DNA of 6,087 nucleotides from Candidatus Woesearchaeota archaeon (GTDB taxonomy: Archaea; Nanobdellota; Nanobdellia; Woesearchaeales; 21-14-0-10-32-9), in contig SKIS01000003.1 in assembly GCA_007116295.1 (NCBI GenBank), positions 1 through 6,087 on the forward strand, written 5' to 3'. Shown here in pieces: positions 5,188-6,087 of the stretch (the first letter of the stretch is position 1; the number at the start of each line of letters is the position of its first letter). Under the pieces are notes generated by a model, which worked only from the letters and a program-made list of their open reading frames with translations, ran no database searches and had not been told where the DNA came from. A program made the position numbers and the translations under genes.

Positions 5188-5970
5188 ATGCACAAAAAAC
5201 AAAACAAAATAAAAGACTTCGTTAAAAACACAAGCATAAAAATAGGAGTTCCCGCGATAGCACTAATAAACATGTTCTCACCGCTAAAAGCGCAAGCTCA
5301 AATAGCTCCAGAAGAAACAAAAAAATCGCCAATAGAGCTTTCAGGAGGAGCGAGCCTAATGTCGCAATACTTATACAAAGGAGCGGCATATAACGATAAA
5401 CCAACAGTAGCATTCAACTCAAATTTACATTTTGGAGGAGACAGAGTATTTGCAGACATATCTTCTACGTATGCTGTTGACATGATTCCTCAAAAAGATG
5501 TACATCCCACAGTAATATTTTCAAATGCTGCAACGCTAACAGCACTTCTAGGAGAAAAAACAGCTGCAAGTGCAGGATTTTACCATACAATAGTTCCGCC
5601 AGGAAGATACGGAGACATAACAGAAGCAAACGCTGCTTATTTAATACTAAACCGAGGATTGGGTGATGTAAATCTAGAATTAGCTTTCGAAAAAGGACTT
5701 AAAAACATAGGGGGGCTTTTAAGCTCAGCAACTGTCTCAAAACCTTTCACTATAGGTGACAGCGAGATAGATGCAGCAATAAGTCTTTACAGAGCAGATG
5801 ACTACTTTGGCTCAAACTACACTTCTATAGGTGCACAAGTAGCAAAAGAAATAGTTAGCGGAAGAGCAGGAGGAATGGTTCTAAGCGCCCAAGCTCAAAA
5901 AGCACTTCATGCAGACGCAACTGGAAATTCAAATGCTATAAGTGCAACGCTAAGAGCATACTTAAATTAA
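5188..5970 (+). CDS. Secreted protein with signal peptide and porin-like beta-barrel character
   Basis: The 260-residue product begins with a Sec-type signal peptide: a basic n-region (K3-K18), a hydrophobic core (19-32, IGVPAIALINMFSP) and a cleavage motif A35-Q-A37 before Q38. After a short linker (38-48), the mature part of about 223 residues has alternating polar/hydrophobic strands, many Gly, Ser, Ala and Tyr, and no transmembrane helix. The first segment, S59-Q-Y-L-Y-K-G with N69-D-K-P72, resembles the SxYxxRG...P start of TorF/Gcw_chp porin-like barrels. The C-terminus (AISATLRAYLN) also alternates as a closing strand would, but lacks the usual terminal aromatic residue. Possible roles are an outer-envelope pore or a surface beta-protein. 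It has its own promoter and a strong ribosome site, and shares a promoter motif with the AAA+/VWA operon. Family assignment is tentative; that it is secreted is more secure. Confidence 0.8.
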   Translation: MHKKQNKIKDFVKNTSIKIGVPAIALINMFSPLKAQAQIAPEETKKSPIELSGGASLMSQYLYKGAAYNDKPTVAFNSNLHFGGDRVFADISSTYAVDMIPQKDVHPTVIFSNAATLTALLGEKTAASAGFYHTIVPPGRYGDITEANAAYLILNRGLGDVNLELAFEKGLKNIGGLLSSATVSKPFTIGDSEIDAAISLYRADDYFGSNYTSIGAQVAKEIVSGRAGGMVLSAQAQKALHADATGNSNAISATLRAYLN

Positions 5971-5980
5971 CTTTTTTTAT
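5971..5980 (+). terminator. T-tract terminator after the secreted protein gene
   Basis: Seven consecutive T residues (5972-5978) follow the stop codon by 1 base, the form of an intrinsic archaeal terminator. No strong hairpin precedes it. The same stretch blends into AT-rich sequence with TATA-like strings (5976-5984 and 5994-6000) that could serve as a promoter for whatever begins after 6005. Confidence 0.5.
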
Positions 5981-6010
5981 AATTTTAGTTAATTTTATAT
6001 TTTTAAAATA

Positions 6011-6087
6011 CGCCTCCGCCTGGATTGTTTTGAGTTATTACGATAAACCACGAGAACCTTTGGGTTCGATGTGCGTTCGAATCCGAA
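6011..6087 (+). other. GC-enriched, possibly structured segment at the right edge, unresolved
   Basis: About 48% of these 77 bases are G or C, well above the AT-rich flank. A hairpin GAACC-TTTG-GGTTC lies at 6054-6067, and GTTCGAATCC (6075-6084) copies the T-loop string of tRNAs. GTTCGA occurs twice, 11 bases apart (6064 and 6075). TATA-like sequences lie upstream. The flanks of the T-loop string do not pair as a T-stem and no D-arm or anticodon arm is visible, so a tRNA is not supported. A start of another RNA gene is possible. Two minus-strand frames are open to the edge, one ending in NPGGGVF, but their Arg and Ser codons (CGA, CGT, TCG) are unlike the AGA-rich genes here. Confidence 0.25.

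Noticed and set aside
5222..5483. Leftward open frames inside the secreted protein gene
   Set aside because: They are antisense to the signal peptide and first barrel strands and have no promoter or ribosome site.
6020..6087. tRNA gene at the right edge
   Set aside because: GTTCGAATCC is present, but the five bases on each side do not form a T-stem, and no D-arm or seven-base anticodon loop can be drawn.
1..6087. CRISPR array, insertion sequence or prophage
   Set aside because: No regularly spaced repeats, no transposase or integrase motifs and no terminal inverted repeats with target duplications were seen.

Overview
The window looks like a piece of an AT-rich archaeal genome, probably from a small-genome (DPANN-type, e.g. 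Woesearchaeota/Pacearchaeota-like) lineage. The evidence is TATA boxes at a fixed distance upstream of several genes, GAGGT Shine-Dalgarno sites, an archaeal/eukaryal-style RNase HII and tight unidirectional gene packing. The lineage is an inference from sequence style and was not tested by phylogeny.

Positions 1-2999 hold a three-gene operon read on the minus strand. Its order in transcription is a MoxR-type AAA+ ATPase (2999-1644), an unrecognised 145-residue protein (1642-1205), and a large protein with an N-terminal HExxH metallopeptidase-like motif and a C-terminal VWA (MIDAS) domain that runs off the left edge (1202-1). The genes are 1 and 2 bases apart, so they are almost certainly co-translated. 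The likely assembly is an ATP-driven remodelling machine with a VWA partner that may also be a peptidase.

Positions 3000-3132 form a divergent promoter region. A TATA box for the operon is flanked by an inverted repeat, with a second palindrome towards dus. Rightwards follow dus (tRNA-dihydrouridine synthase, 3133-4107) and rnhB (RNase HII, 4157-4789, TTG start). The rnhB product has Glu in place of the usual first catalytic Asp. Its stop overlaps that of a convergent 97-residue PD-(D/E)XK nuclease-like gene (5079-4786).

Positions 5080-5187 are a second divergent promoter region. From it runs a 260-residue secreted protein (5188-5970) with a signal peptide and a body that looks like an outer-membrane-type beta-barrel, which is unexpected in an archaeon. 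A T-tract terminator follows. The last 77 bases are relatively GC-rich and contain a hairpin and a GTTCGAATCC string like a tRNA T-arm; they may be the start of an RNA gene, but I could not fold them as one.

The strongest non-obvious signal is a 10-base word, AGTC(A/G)(C/T)TACT. It lies just downstream of the TATA box, in the same orientation, at both the AAA+/VWA operon and the secreted barrel-like gene, with a further opposing copy upstream of the operon TATA. This suggests that one regulator controls both, and so a functional link between the remodelling machine and the secreted protein.
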